Below are positions 27,804 through 36,943 of a stretch of DNA of 64,000 nucleotides, one piece after another. The notes under the pieces are model-generated. The model searched no databases. It was not told where the DNA came from and saw only the letters and a program-made list of their open reading frames with translations. The stretch spans positions 1,056,730-1,120,729 of the forward strand of contig NZ_LMQH01000011.1 of assembly GCF_001424105.1 (NCBI RefSeq), written 5' to 3'. This DNA is from Chryseobacterium sp. Leaf394 (GTDB taxonomy: Bacteria; Bacteroidota; Bacteroidia; Flavobacteriales; Weeksellaceae). The translations under genes were made by a program, and so were the position numbers. Each line of letters starts with the position of its first letter. Position 1 is the stretch's first letter.

Positions 27804-28014
27804 TTGGCTTTTTAGACAACTTCTCTCATCATTTTGGGGAAGTAAATGCTTCAAAAGGAAAAATTAGGAGTTTTTGAAAGTATAAAAATGATAATTTTTA
27901 GGATTTATATTAAGTATATGTTAACAGATATTGCTATTATCTTGCTTAATTATAGGGTGATATGTTAAAATCGTAAATTCTTTAGGTAAAATTAACAGAA
28001 ATCGATTTTTTTTT

Positions 28015-28022
28015 TATTTTTG
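28015..28022 (+). promoter_or_regulatory. candidate -7 element (TATTTTTG) for the susC operon
   Basis: A full TAnnTTTG match 60 bp before the susC ATG, giving a leader of about 55 nt. It follows a long T run. Confidence 0.5.
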
Positions 28023-28082
28023 GATTAATGTCTTATTTTGAGATAAGAAACAGAAGAAAACAAACAAGAAAATTGAAACTAT

Positions 28083-30875
28083 ATGAAACACAAAAATTTA
28101 AAGTATCCCACCCTCATTGCGGTTCTCTACTTCGGTATGAATGCTTATGGGCAGACTACTCCCCAAGACACTATTCCAAAAGAGAATAAAATTGAGGAAG
28201 TGGTGATGATTGGGTATGGTAGCAGAAAGGCTGTAGACAATACAACTGCAGTTAGTTCTTTGAAAGCAGAAGAGGTTTCTAAAACCAAGGTATTAAATGC
28301 ATCACAAGCCATTCAGGGAAAGGTAGCCGGAGTTCAGGTGACTGCATCAGACTTACCAGGCTCTACTCCAACCATTCTAATCCGTGGTTTGGGTACCGTT
28401 GAAGGAGGTCGGTCTCCGCTTTATGTTGTTGATGGATTATTTGCAGATAATATTAATAATATCAATACAAACGACATTCTTACATATGATGTTTTGAAAG
28501 ATGCATCTGCTCTGGCTATATATGGTAACCGTGGTGCAAACGGAGTTATTATTATCACAACAAAATCAGGTCGCGGAAAAGGTATAACATTAGAATATGA
28601 TGGTTTTGTAGGAGTCAGAAGTCCTCTGAGAAAAGTGAAAATGGCTGGCAGTAATCTATTTAGCCTGTATAATAACTTAGCTTTAAGTACAACACGTTTT
28701 TCACAAGATCAACCTGTGAATACAGATTGGTTTGACGCAATTACAAGAACGGGTGTATACAATCAACATAATGTTAGTATTTCTGGTTCGTCAGAAAAGG
28801 CTAAATATTTCTTAAGTCTTAATAATTATGATGAGAAAGCGATTTTACGTGGTACTGATTTCAACAGAGCAACAGTAAGAACAAACAACGAATTTAAGAT
28901 TTCTAAGGGTATTACCCTATCACAGAATTTAAGCGTTGCATTCTCAAATATAACTCCAAAACCACTTGGAGCTTTCACTTCAGCGTATAAACAGTCACCA
29001 ATTGTTCCGGTACGCTTTGCCGATGGGCAGTATGGTGTTTCTATTGTAGGAGCGGATGGATTTGCTTCTCCTACTGGTGTTTCATCATTTAACAATGTTG
29101 GTAATCCTTTAGCACAGCTCGAGCTTAATAACGAAAGACAGAAATCTATGCAGATGCAAGGAGGGTTAAAGCTTGATATGAACTTGTTTGAGGGCCTCAA
29201 ATTTACATCGCAGTTCAGCGGAGAATATTACAATTTCAAGAATTATACTTTTGATAATGGAACGCGCCTTATCGGTCAGGCATTGCCCGCATTTACTAAT
29301 CAGCTTACTAATGTAAAAGAAGATTACTTTAACTGGCAGTTGACCAATTACCTTACATACAACAAAACATTTGCTGATATTCATAATATTGAGGCAACTG
29401 CAGGTACAGAAACAACATTTAGATCAGGTACAAACAGATTGAGATTGGTTCGTCAGAATTTATCTCAAAACAGCAATTATTGGAATTTAAATGATATTGA
29501 TTATGTAACAAATCAAACTCTTGTTAATTTAAACAGTGTGGATTTTAACGAAAACAGAACATTATCTTATTTCGGTAGAGCACAGTATAAGCTGTTAAAC
29601 AGATACTTACTTACAGCAACCATCAGAAGAGATGGATCTTCACAGTTTGCCGATGGAAACAAATGGGGTAACTTCCCATCATTCGGAGCAGGATGGGTAG
29701 TATCTGAGGAAAGTTTCTTAAAAGGTAATTCTATCGTAAATCTGCTGAAATTCCGAGGGGGATGGGGTAGATTAGGTAATCAGAACGTTCCATTAAATAT
29801 CGCAACTCTTGCTTCAGGTGCAAATTATAATTATTCTTTCGGCGGAGCAAATAATGCCAACGGTACCACAAACAATCAATTGCTGGACCCAAATTTAGGA
29901 TGGGAAATTACAGAAGAAACCAGTGGAGGTGTTGATTTTGCTTTGTTTAACAGGAGACTAAGTGGATCATTTGATCTGTACAATAAAATTACAACAAATA
30001 TTATCTTAGGATCTCTACCACCTTCAACTTCAGGTATTGCAATTTCAGGATTCTCTCATTTAGGTAAAGTTTCAAACAAAGGATATGAGATGAGTTTAGG
30101 ATGGCAGGATACTGCTGGTGAAGATTTTTCATACTCATTTAATGCAAACTATTCAAGTAACAAAAATAGGTTAGATGAAATTTTTTCTAGTGTTAACCCA
30201 ATTTTAGGAGGAAGTTTGGGTAACGGTCAATGGACTAAGTATTTTGGCGAGCAGGCTGTGGGTCAACCTTTAGGAAGTTTTTATTTATGGGAAACAAATG
30301 GGATTGACGCTAATGGAAATATGACCTATGTAGATACCAACGGAAATGGAAGAACTGGCTCACAAGATGCGGAGGACAGAAAATTCTTCGGATCATATAT
30401 TCCAAAATCTACTTTAGGTATTAACATTGACCTTCGTTATAAGAACGTAGATTTGGCTGTCAACGGTTTTGGTGCTTTTGGTCACAAAGTTTACAACGGT
30501 AAGAAAGCACAAAGATTCTCAGGAGAGAACGTGGAGTATGATGTTGCATCTGATTTCTGGTCATCTTCAAATACATCTGCGGCAAATCCTGCTCCGTTTA
30601 ATGCCGTACCTATTGCGTCCACGTACTATTTAGAGTCTGGGGATTTCTTCAGAATTAATAATATTACCTTGGGTTATAATCTTGTTAAACCTGTAGAATA
30701 TATTTCTACTTTAAGATTATACGTAAGTGCAATTAACCCATTTATATTCCAGAAATTCTCAGGGTTTTCACCTGAGTTGAATGCAGATGGTAACCCTTAC
30801 AGACTTACCGGAGTAGAACTTGATGCGTATCCTACGCTTCGTTCATTCGTGTTTGGGGTAAATGTTAAATTTTAA
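28083..30875 (+). CDS. SusC/RagA-type TonB-dependent outer-membrane transporter
   Basis: 930 residues. After the signal peptide (ending NAYGQ) comes a TonB-box-like segment (IEEVVMIGYG near residue 40), then the plug domain (LNASQAIQGKVAGVQV, IRGLGTVEGGRSPLYVVDG, LKDASALAIYGNRGANGVIIITTK) and a long beta-barrel ending in Phe. Unlike most SusC proteins it has no N-terminal carboxypeptidase-regulatory-like domain before the TonB box. It should import oligosaccharides across the outer membrane with the SusD-like partner encoded 15 bp downstream. Confidence 0.95.
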   Translation: MKHKNLKYPTLIAVLYFGMNAYGQTTPQDTIPKENKIEEVVMIGYGSRKAVDNTTAVSSLKAEEVSKTKVLNASQAIQGKVAGVQVTASDLPGSTPTILIRGLGTVEGGRSPLYVVDGLFADNINNINTNDILTYDVLKDASALAIYGNRGANGVIIITTKSGRGKGITLEYDGFVGVRSPLRKVKMAGSNLFSLYNNLALSTTRFSQDQPVNTDWFDAITRTGVYNQHNVSISGSSEKAKYFLSLNNYDEKAILRGTDFNRATVRTNNEFKISKGITLSQNLSVAFSNITPKPLGAFTSAYKQSPIVPVRFADGQYGVSIVGADGFASPTGVSSFNNVGNPLAQLELNNERQKSMQMQGGLKLDMNLFEGLKFTSQFSGEYYNFKNYTFDNGTRLIGQALPAFTNQLTNVKEDYFNWQLTNYLTYNKTFADIHNIEATAGTETTFRSGTNRLRLVRQNLSQNSNYWNLNDIDYVTNQTLVNLNSVDFNENRTLSYFGRAQYKLLNRYLLTATIRRDGSSQFADGNKWGNFPSFGAGWVVSEESFLKGNSIVNLLKFRGGWGRLGNQNVPLNIATLASGANYNYSFGGANNANGTTNNQLLDPNLGWEITEETSGGVDFALFNRRLSGSFDLYNKITTNIILGSLPPSTSGIAISGFSHLGKVSNKGYEMSLGWQDTAGEDFSYSFNANYSSNKNRLDEIFSSVNPILGGSLGNGQWTKYFGEQAVGQPLGSFYLWETNGIDANGNMTYVDTNGNGRTGSQDAEDRKFFGSYIPKSTLGINIDLRYKNVDLAVNGFGAFGHKVYNGKKAQRFSGENVEYDVASDFWSSSNTSAANPAPFNAVPIASTYYLESGDFFRINNITLGYNLVKPVEYISTLRLYVSAINPFIFQKFSGFSPELNADGNPYRLTGVELDAYPTLRSFVFGVNVKF

Positions 30876-30890
30876 TACCAAGAATTAATT

Positions 30891-32354
30891 ATGAAAAAGA
30901 AAATAATATTTTTATCGGTTTTATCACTAGGTTTTTTAAATCAGAATTGCAGTGATGACTATTTAGATACAAGACCGACTGAGCAGGTTGCATTAGAAGA
31001 TATTTTGAGTGAATATAACAATAATGCAGGTGCAGAGAGTTTCGTTACGTCAATATATTCAAAGTATCTTGATTGGAATATAAGCTCGTTTGCATGGATC
31101 GGTATCAGCAGCATAACTTCAGACGATGCAGACAAGGGGTCATCACCTGGAGATTCAGGAAGTGATAAAGATGTTTTGGATCAATTGACATTCTCTTCTA
31201 CGTCGCCATCTTTTCAGGATGTTTGGGAGGGGCATTATCAGGCAATCAACAGATCAAATCAGGCGTTAAAATATTTACCGCTTTTAGATAAAGCAGATGC
31301 ATCTTTAAGAAGCAGATTAGAAGGTGAAGCCAAATTTTTAAGAGCATTCTCTTACTTTATTTTGGTACGAAGCTACGGAGATGTGCCATTGGTAAACAGG
31401 GTTTTTGAAAATACTGAAGAGGACCGCAACATGGTGTTTACCAGAAAATCGAAAGCTGAAATTTATGCATTTATAGAAAGTGATTTGCAGTCTGCTATAG
31501 CCACATTGCCTCAAAAATCTGCTTACACAGGTGATAACGTGGGAAGAGCTTCTAAAGGAGCAGCATATGCCCTTTTAGCTAAAGTAGCACTTTATCAGAA
31601 AAAATGGCAACAGGTAATCGATAATTGTGATCAGGTAACCGGTTATTCATTGACTCCCAATTTCCAGGATATCTATAAAGTATCAGGTGAAAACAACCCT
31701 GAATCTATTTTTGAAATTCAAGGAAAAGGCGGACCTAGTCAGCCAGGAATCCAACAGTACTCACAAGTACAGGGAGCGAGAGGAGCAGGCGGCTGGGGCT
31801 GGGGTTTCAATACACCGTCGCAAAGTCTTGTAGATGCATTTAATGCGGAAGGGGATACAGAGAGAAGAGATGCAACAATAATAATAAAACCTACAACACT
31901 TTATGATGGTAGAGTAGTACCTACAACAGTAGAAAACAATTATTATAATTACAAAGCGTACTCGTCAGCATTTACAGGCGATGATGACTCAGATACAAAC
32001 ATCCGGTACCTGAGATATTCTGAAGTACTTCTTATGAAAGCTGAAGCACTTAATGAGTTAGGTCAAACCAGCAACGCAGCGACATTCTTAAATCAGGTTC
32101 GTAACCGTGCAGGTTTAGCAAACACTATAGCAACTTCACAAGCAGATATAAGAACCGCTATTTACAGGGAAAGAAGACTGGAATTAGCTATGGAGCATGA
32201 TAGATGGTTTGATTTAGTAAGAACGGGCCAGGCTGCAGCCGCAATGAGTGCTAATGGAAAAACATTTAAGGTAGGAACTCACGAAGTATTCCCAATACCT
32301 AATAAATTTATATTGGAAGCAAAGGGACTCGCATCACAAAATTTAGGGTATTAA
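30891..32354 (+). CDS. SusD/RagB-type glycan-binding lipoprotein
   Basis: 487 residues with a lipobox (LNQNC near residue 20) followed by SDDYLDTRPTEQ, the classical SusD opening. TPR-like helices (residues about 110-180), then the RagB/SusD C-terminal part with YLRYSEVLLMKAEALNELG, FLNQVRNRAGL and RERRLELAMEHDRWFDLVRTG. It caps the SusC barrel at the cell surface and binds the glycan. It lies between SusC and a LamG lipoprotein in one operon. Confidence 0.95.
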   Translation: MKKKIIFLSVLSLGFLNQNCSDDYLDTRPTEQVALEDILSEYNNNAGAESFVTSIYSKYLDWNISSFAWIGISSITSDDADKGSSPGDSGSDKDVLDQLTFSSTSPSFQDVWEGHYQAINRSNQALKYLPLLDKADASLRSRLEGEAKFLRAFSYFILVRSYGDVPLVNRVFENTEEDRNMVFTRKSKAEIYAFIESDLQSAIATLPQKSAYTGDNVGRASKGAAYALLAKVALYQKKWQQVIDNCDQVTGYSLTPNFQDIYKVSGENNPESIFEIQGKGGPSQPGIQQYSQVQGARGAGGWGWGFNTPSQSLVDAFNAEGDTERRDATIIIKPTTLYDGRVVPTTVENNYYNYKAYSSAFTGDDDSDTNIRYLRYSEVLLMKAEALNELGQTSNAATFLNQVRNRAGLANTIATSQADIRTAIYRERRLELAMEHDRWFDLVRTGQAAAAMSANGKTFKVGTHEVFPIPNKFILEAKGLASQNLGY

Positions 32355-32370
32355 TACAAAAAAAGAAATT

Positions 32371-33351
32371 ATGAAATCATATAAAAATTTGAAATATTTT
32401 GGATCTGCGTTGGTGCTGAGTGCAATTTTTTTAAGTTGTGAAGACAGTATAGACAAAGATAATCCGCCAGTTCCGTATGCAGAAATCGGAGGTTATTCCA
32501 ATTCAGATGAAATTGCAGCCTCTAGCTTAGTTGCTAAGCTTAGTTTTGAAAATAATCTGACTGATACTAAAAATAATATCACTGGAGGGATGCCAACTAA
32601 TGTTGCGTATGTTGCCGGAGTAAAGGGCAATGCATTCAATGGCTCAAGTTCCGAAATGAGATATGCAGTTGCGAATGCAGCAAGTGCAATTACGAATCTT
32701 AACAATTTCACTTTAAGTTTTTGGATGAAAAGTGCAAATACTGTAGACCCTGCAACTCCAGGTCAAGGCAAAGGAGCACAGGGAATCTTCAGTATTGTTC
32801 GACCTACAGAATTCTGGGGCGGAATAAATGTTTTCCTAGAAAATCCTGATAACTCAAAACCAGACAGATTAAGATTAAAGTTAGGAGTTGAAAACGGTAG
32901 AGCAGGAGTTTCGTGGAAGGGTCAAGGTGTTATCATGAACATCGATGGTCAGAAAAACAACTGGGTTCACATTACAATGTCATATAATGCCACTACTAGT
33001 AGAGTTAGTTGCTATGTGAATGGCGAACCAGCGACGAATCTTGTTGGTTTTGCCTATGCTCCGGCAGCAGGTTTGCAAGGTTCTGCACCTTGGTATGCAA
33101 GTGATCCTGGCGATATCAATAATTCAGGTGGTGCTGCTCAGGGATATGGACAGTTGCAGATGGTAGGAACTAATGGTAAAGTCGTTTTTGGATCTCATCA
33201 GTTTGAAACTGTTCCGCCTTTGAACAATGGCTCACAACAGGACTGGGCAACAAGTTTTGCAGGTCAGCTGGATGAATTTAGAATTTACAATACAGCTTTA
33301 TCAAACGCTGATGTAATAGCTCTTTACAAATTAGAAAAAGACAACCGATAA
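32371..33351 (+). CDS. LamG-domain surface lipoprotein
   Basis: 326 residues with a lipobox (AIFLSC). After a short linker comes a concanavalin-A-like LamG/laminin-G-type domain from about residue 60 to the end: NLNNFTLSFWMKSAN, WVHITMSYNATTSRVSCYVNG and FAGQLDEFRIYNTALSNADV are its hallmark strands. In utilisation loci such a third lipoprotein usually acts as an extra glycan-binding protein. It follows SusD by 16 bp and is closed by a strong terminator. Confidence 0.9.
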   Translation: MKSYKNLKYFGSALVLSAIFLSCEDSIDKDNPPVPYAEIGGYSNSDEIAASSLVAKLSFENNLTDTKNNITGGMPTNVAYVAGVKGNAFNGSSSEMRYAVANAASAITNLNNFTLSFWMKSANTVDPATPGQGKGAQGIFSIVRPTEFWGGINVFLENPDNSKPDRLRLKLGVENGRAGVSWKGQGVIMNIDGQKNNWVHITMSYNATTSRVSCYVNGEPATNLVGFAYAPAAGLQGSAPWYASDPGDINNSGGAAQGYGQLQMVGTNGKVVFGSHQFETVPPLNNGSQQDWATSFAGQLDEFRIYNTALSNADVIALYKLEKDNR

Positions 33352-33355
33352 TCTC

Positions 33356-33383
33356 AAAAGAGCCCTTCATCGGGCTCTTTTTT
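33356..33383 (+). terminator. intrinsic terminator after the LamG gene
   Basis: Perfect 10-bp stem AAAAGAGCCC / GGGCTCTTTT, 6-nt loop, then further T. It separates the SusCD-LamG operon from the glucanase gene. Confidence 0.85.
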
Positions 33384-33384
33384 A

Positions 33385-33392
33385 TAACTTTG
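33385..33392 (+). promoter_or_regulatory. candidate -7 element (TAACTTTG) at the first glucanase gene
   Basis: A full TAnnTTTG match whose last base is 3 bp before the ATG at 33396. The predicted transcript start would fall at or just after the start codon, so either the mRNA is leaderless or the match is chance and the gene is read through from susCD. Confidence 0.3.
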
Positions 33393-33395
33393 AAT

Positions 33396-34793
33396 ATGAA
33401 AAAAATTACAGCAGCAATATTATTTATAGGTTTGATTTTGGGTTCTTGTTCTTCTGAAGATACGGCTCCAAGTGCCGGAACACCATTGGGAGGGGGAAAT
33501 GGTGGCTCAACAGAAACACCAAACAACTACACAGACACCCAACTCCTTGAGATGGTGCAGAAAGATGCGCTCAAATATTTTTGGGACTACGCTGAAAGCA
33601 ATTCAAAACTGGCCAGAGAAAGATACCATACCGATAATCCGGGACAGGATGCTAACGTCGTTTCGGCGGGAGGATCTGGTTTTGGATTAATGACAATTTT
33701 GGTTGGTATTAAAAACGGTTTTGTAACGAAAGCAGATGCGGTTTCAAGATTATCAACAGCACTCAACTTTCTTCAGAATGCCAACAGATTTCACGGTGCT
33801 TGGCCACACTGGATGAACGGAACAAACGGACAGGTGATTCCCTTCAGTCCACAGGATGATGGTGGTGACTTGGTGGAAACTGCATTTTTAGCACAGGGAC
33901 TGATTTGTGTTAGAGAATACTTTAAAAGTTCTACTGATGCTGCAGAACTTGCTCTTTCACAAAAAGCAGACACTCTTTTCAAAGGAATCGAGTGGAATTG
34001 GTATACAAAAGGAGAAAACACGTTGTACTGGCACTGGTCTCCGAATTACAATTTTCAGATGAATATGCAACTCAAAGGTTTTGATGAAACTTTAATTACT
34101 TATGTAATGGCAGCAGCTTCACCTACCTTTACCATAGATAAACCAGTTTACACGCAAGGTTGGGCTAGAAACGGAAGCATTGCCAACGGCGGAAGCGTCT
34201 ACGGAAATTCTGTCGTAGTTGCTCACAACGGAGCTCCGGGAAGCATTGGACCAATGTTTTGGTCACATTATTCATTCCTAGGACTTGACCCAAGAGGTTT
34301 AACGGATGATTATGTAAATTACGGCACTGCCACGACCAATCATGCAAAGATCATGTATCAGTATTCCGTTGCTAATCCTAAGGGTTGGCAGGGTTACAAC
34401 TCCAAAAGTTGGGGATTAACTGCCAGTTATTCCCGAAATGCAGACGGTTCTACCGGATATTCTGCACATCAGCCGAATAATGATTTGGGAGTTATTACAC
34501 CTACAGCTGCACTTTCAAATATGCCCTACACGCCAACTGAAAGTATGAATATGCTTAGATTTTTGTATAACGAAAATTACAGTAAATACGTGGGAGTTGC
34601 AGGACCATACGATGCATACTCCGTGCATTATAACTGGGTAACGCCAAGATATCTGGCAATCGATCAGGGAACTATCGCGCCAATGATTGAAAATTACAAA
34701 AACCAGTTTCTGTGGAATCTGTTCATGAATGCTCCCGATATACGACAGGGACTTCTTAAGTTAGGTTTCCATTCTTCACAACATGGTTTTTAA
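33396..34793 (+). CDS. glucoamylase-like lipoprotein, probable GH144 endo-beta-1,2-glucanase
   Basis: 465 residues from the ATG at 33396; lipobox ILGSC. The rest is a single (alpha/alpha)6-type glycoamylase domain (Pfam PF10091): LKYFWDYAESNSKLARERYH, GSGFGLMTILVG, HGAWPHWMNG, DDGGDLVETAFLAQGL, LYWHWSPNYNFQMN, GPMFWSHYSFLGLDPRG and the late YLAIDQGTIAPMIENY. GH144 enzymes such as the Chitinophaga pinensis endo-beta-1,2-glucanase have this fold and these blocks. It should cut beta-1,2-glucan at the cell surface. A paralogue follows. Confidence 0.88.
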   Translation: MKKITAAILFIGLILGSCSSEDTAPSAGTPLGGGNGGSTETPNNYTDTQLLEMVQKDALKYFWDYAESNSKLARERYHTDNPGQDANVVSAGGSGFGLMTILVGIKNGFVTKADAVSRLSTALNFLQNANRFHGAWPHWMNGTNGQVIPFSPQDDGGDLVETAFLAQGLICVREYFKSSTDAAELALSQKADTLFKGIEWNWYTKGENTLYWHWSPNYNFQMNMQLKGFDETLITYVMAAASPTFTIDKPVYTQGWARNGSIANGGSVYGNSVVVAHNGAPGSIGPMFWSHYSFLGLDPRGLTDDYVNYGTATTNHAKIMYQYSVANPKGWQGYNSKSWGLTASYSRNADGSTGYSAHQPNNDLGVITPTAALSNMPYTPTESMNMLRFLYNENYSKYVGVAGPYDAYSVHYNWVTPRYLAIDQGTIAPMIENYKNQFLWNLFMNAPDIRQGLLKLGFHSSQHGF

Positions 34794-34935
34794 AAGTGAA
34801 TATATCAGGCTGAAATAAATTCAGACTTATTAACTTTAAAAACGTTGGCAGCTTTTTAAAACAATAAAACGGTTTTAATATAAAGGACTTAGGTTTTTAT
34901 TCATTTAGAAGTAAGAATAGAACCTGTAAATACAG

Positions 34936-34970
34936 CTTTGCTAAAGTTTAAAATCTTTAGCAAAGTTTTT
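34936..34970 (+). terminator. hairpin with T run between the two glucanase genes
   Basis: Perfect 11-bp stem CTTTGCTAAAG / CTTTAGCAAAG, 8-nt loop, TTTTT. It ends 16 bp before the ATG of the second glucanase gene, so it is either a terminator of the first or an attenuator-like control of the second. Confidence 0.6.
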
Positions 34971-34986
34971 AAAAATAAAATTTAAA

Positions 34987-36372
34987 ATGAAAAAATTAGC
35001 ACTTACAGGAATTGCGGCATTGACCATCATATCCTGCACAACCACATCATCAACCGCTCAAAATACTTCTCAAAACAAAACCGTTGGGGAAAATATTTCA
35101 GACAATCAGTTGATGGATAAAGTTCAGAGAGATGCTTTAAAGTACTTCTGGGATTACGCAGAACCCAATTCAAAACTGGGAAGAGAGCGTTATCACGAAG
35201 ACAATATTTATCCTGATAACGACAAGCACGTCATCACCACCGGCGGTTCAGGATTTGGATTGGCAACAATTTTAGTGGGTGTGGAAAGAGGTTTCATTCC
35301 CAGAAAAGAAGCTGTAAAAAGGCTTTCCACGATTATGGATTTCCTTTCAAAAGCAGACCGTCACAAAGGTGCATGGTCACACTGGATTAATGGAGAAACC
35401 GGGAAAACGGTTCCCTTTGGAAAGAAAGATAATGGTGGAGATTTGGTAGAAACTGCTTTTCTGACCACAGGAATCATTCAGGTTCGTGAATATTTTAAAA
35501 ACGGAAATGCCGAAGAAAAAGCCTTAGCTAAAAAATGCGACGAACTCTGGAAAGGAATTCAGTGGAACTGGTACACCAAAGGCGGCGAAAAAGTTTTGTA
35601 CTGGCACTGGTCACCGGAATATCAGTGGGAAATGAATTTTCCGTTGCAGGGATACAATGAATGTCTGATCACCTACATTCTTGCGGCGTCATCACCAACC
35701 TATTCCATCGATGCAGAAACGTATGAAAAAGGATGGACGAGAAACGGAACTTATCTTTCAGACAAAGAAAAGTACGGACTTCCGATGTTTGTCAAGCACA
35801 ACGGAGCCGAAGAATATGGCGGGCCACTTTTTTGGGCACATTATTCCTACATCGGTTTAGATCCTACAAATCTGTCGGATAAATTGATCAAAAACTATTT
35901 TGATTTAAATAAAAATCAGGTTTTAATCGACTACAAATACTGCGTCGAAAATCCAAAGCAATGGAAAGGCTACGGTGAAAACTACTGGGGACTTACGGCA
36001 GGTTATTCACGAAACAAAGATGGCGGAGTGGGGTATGACGCGCATTTTCCACAAAATGACCACGGTGTCATCACGCCGACTGCTGCTTTGAGCAGTTTCC
36101 CGTATACGCCAAAAGAATCTATGAATTTTCTGAGATTTATGTATACTCAAAAGCCTGAATTTATCGGGACTGCAGGTCCTTACGATGCGACGTCGATTCA
36201 TTATGACAACTGGACAACACCAAGGTATTTAGCCATCGATCAGGGAACAATTGCCCCGATGATTGAAAATCACCGCACCGGATTTTTGTGGAAATTATTT
36301 ATGAATGCCCCGGAAATTAAGCAGGGATTAAAGAAACTGAATTTCAAATCAGAAAAATATAAAATAAAATAG
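34987..36372 (+). CDS. glucoamylase-like lipoprotein, second GH144-type enzyme
   Basis: 461 residues, lipobox TIISC, then a Thr/Ser-rich linker to about residue 35. The glycoamylase domain aligns block by block with the upstream copy (LKYFWDYAEPNSKLGRERYHEDN, GGSGFGLATILVG, HKGAWSHWINGETG, DNGGDLVETAFLTTGI, LYWHWSPEYQWEMN, GPLFWAHYSYIGLDP, YLAIDQGTIAPMIENH). The two copies have diverged clearly, so they may differ in chain-length or linkage preference. A palindrome-rich region without genes follows. Confidence 0.88.
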   Translation: MKKLALTGIAALTIISCTTTSSTAQNTSQNKTVGENISDNQLMDKVQRDALKYFWDYAEPNSKLGRERYHEDNIYPDNDKHVITTGGSGFGLATILVGVERGFIPRKEAVKRLSTIMDFLSKADRHKGAWSHWINGETGKTVPFGKKDNGGDLVETAFLTTGIIQVREYFKNGNAEEKALAKKCDELWKGIQWNWYTKGGEKVLYWHWSPEYQWEMNFPLQGYNECLITYILAASSPTYSIDAETYEKGWTRNGTYLSDKEKYGLPMFVKHNGAEEYGGPLFWAHYSYIGLDPTNLSDKLIKNYFDLNKNQVLIDYKYCVENPKQWKGYGENYWGLTAGYSRNKDGGVGYDAHFPQNDHGVITPTAALSSFPYTPKESMNFLRFMYTQKPEFIGTAGPYDATSIHYDNWTTPRYLAIDQGTIAPMIENHRTGFLWKLFMNAPEIKQGLKKLNFKSEKYKIK

Positions 36373-36429
36373 AGGTTAATTATGCTAAATACTAAAAGCC
36401 ATCAGCCAGTTGCCTTTTAGGAGCTTAAT

Positions 36430-36532
36430 CCCGATAGTAGTTTATACTGAGCTTGTCGAAGTGCTGTATCTTTTTTGTCACGGCCTCCTCTTCGTTTCGT
36501 CGGCAACAAAAAAGGATGCCGCTGCTATCGGG
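36430..36532. repeat. long imperfect hairpin element
   Basis: The ends CCCGATAGTAG (36430-36440) and CTGCTATCGGG (36522-36532) are inverted with one mismatch; inner arms near 36466-36478 and 36505-36517 pair T and A runs (ATCTTTTTTGT / ACAAAAAAGGAT). Inside lies CTGAGCTTGTCGAAG (36447-36461), which recurs at 53028-53041. It looks like a REP/MITE-like element. I believe similar sequences occur many times in Chryseobacterium genomes, but that is memory, not checked. Confidence 0.6.
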
Positions 36533-36582
36533 GCTAGTGATAAATAACCGCCAAAAGTTCAGAGCAGGCAGCCTGGTAAAGT

Positions 36583-36880
36583 TTCAAACCCTTATAGGGT
36601 TTACAAATTTCAAATATAAAAACCAGAGGGTTTAATTTGAATAGCCGTCGGTGAAACCGATGGAAAAAAAGAACAGACAAATTCAGGAGCCTAAAAGGGT
36701 TTCAATAATAATTATAATCAGAAAAAAGTTTGAAATTTAAAACCTTGACAGATCGTAAAAAAAACATTCGTTGTCATCGTCTTGAAATATAAAACCCGGA
36801 GGGTTCAATTTGAGTAGCCGTCGGTGAAACCGATGGAAAAAGAACCGGTTAAATTCAGAACCCTAAAAGGGTTCTGAATT
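36583..36880. repeat. palindrome cassette in two direct copies
   Basis: Two copies of about 95 bp (36611-36705 and 36783-36878, period about 172 bp) each hold the same series: an AACCC-GGGTT hairpin, the 27-bp exact core that starts TAGCCGTCGGTGAAACCGA, and a CCTAAAAGGGTT hairpin. The core is itself palindromic (CCGTCGGT / ACCGATGG). A further AAACCC / GGGTTT palindrome is at 36586-36602. No gene is seen in 36373-36943 apart from these elements. Confidence 0.7.
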
Positions 36881-36943
36881 TAAATAACCACCGATACAGC
36901 CATTAAAAAAAATCAAACGGCTTTAGCCAAAACCTAAAGAAAT

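Noticed and set aside
36583..36880. CRISPR array
   Set aside because: Only two repeat copies, spaced 172 bp, each made of several palindromes; no regular short spacers and no cas genes.
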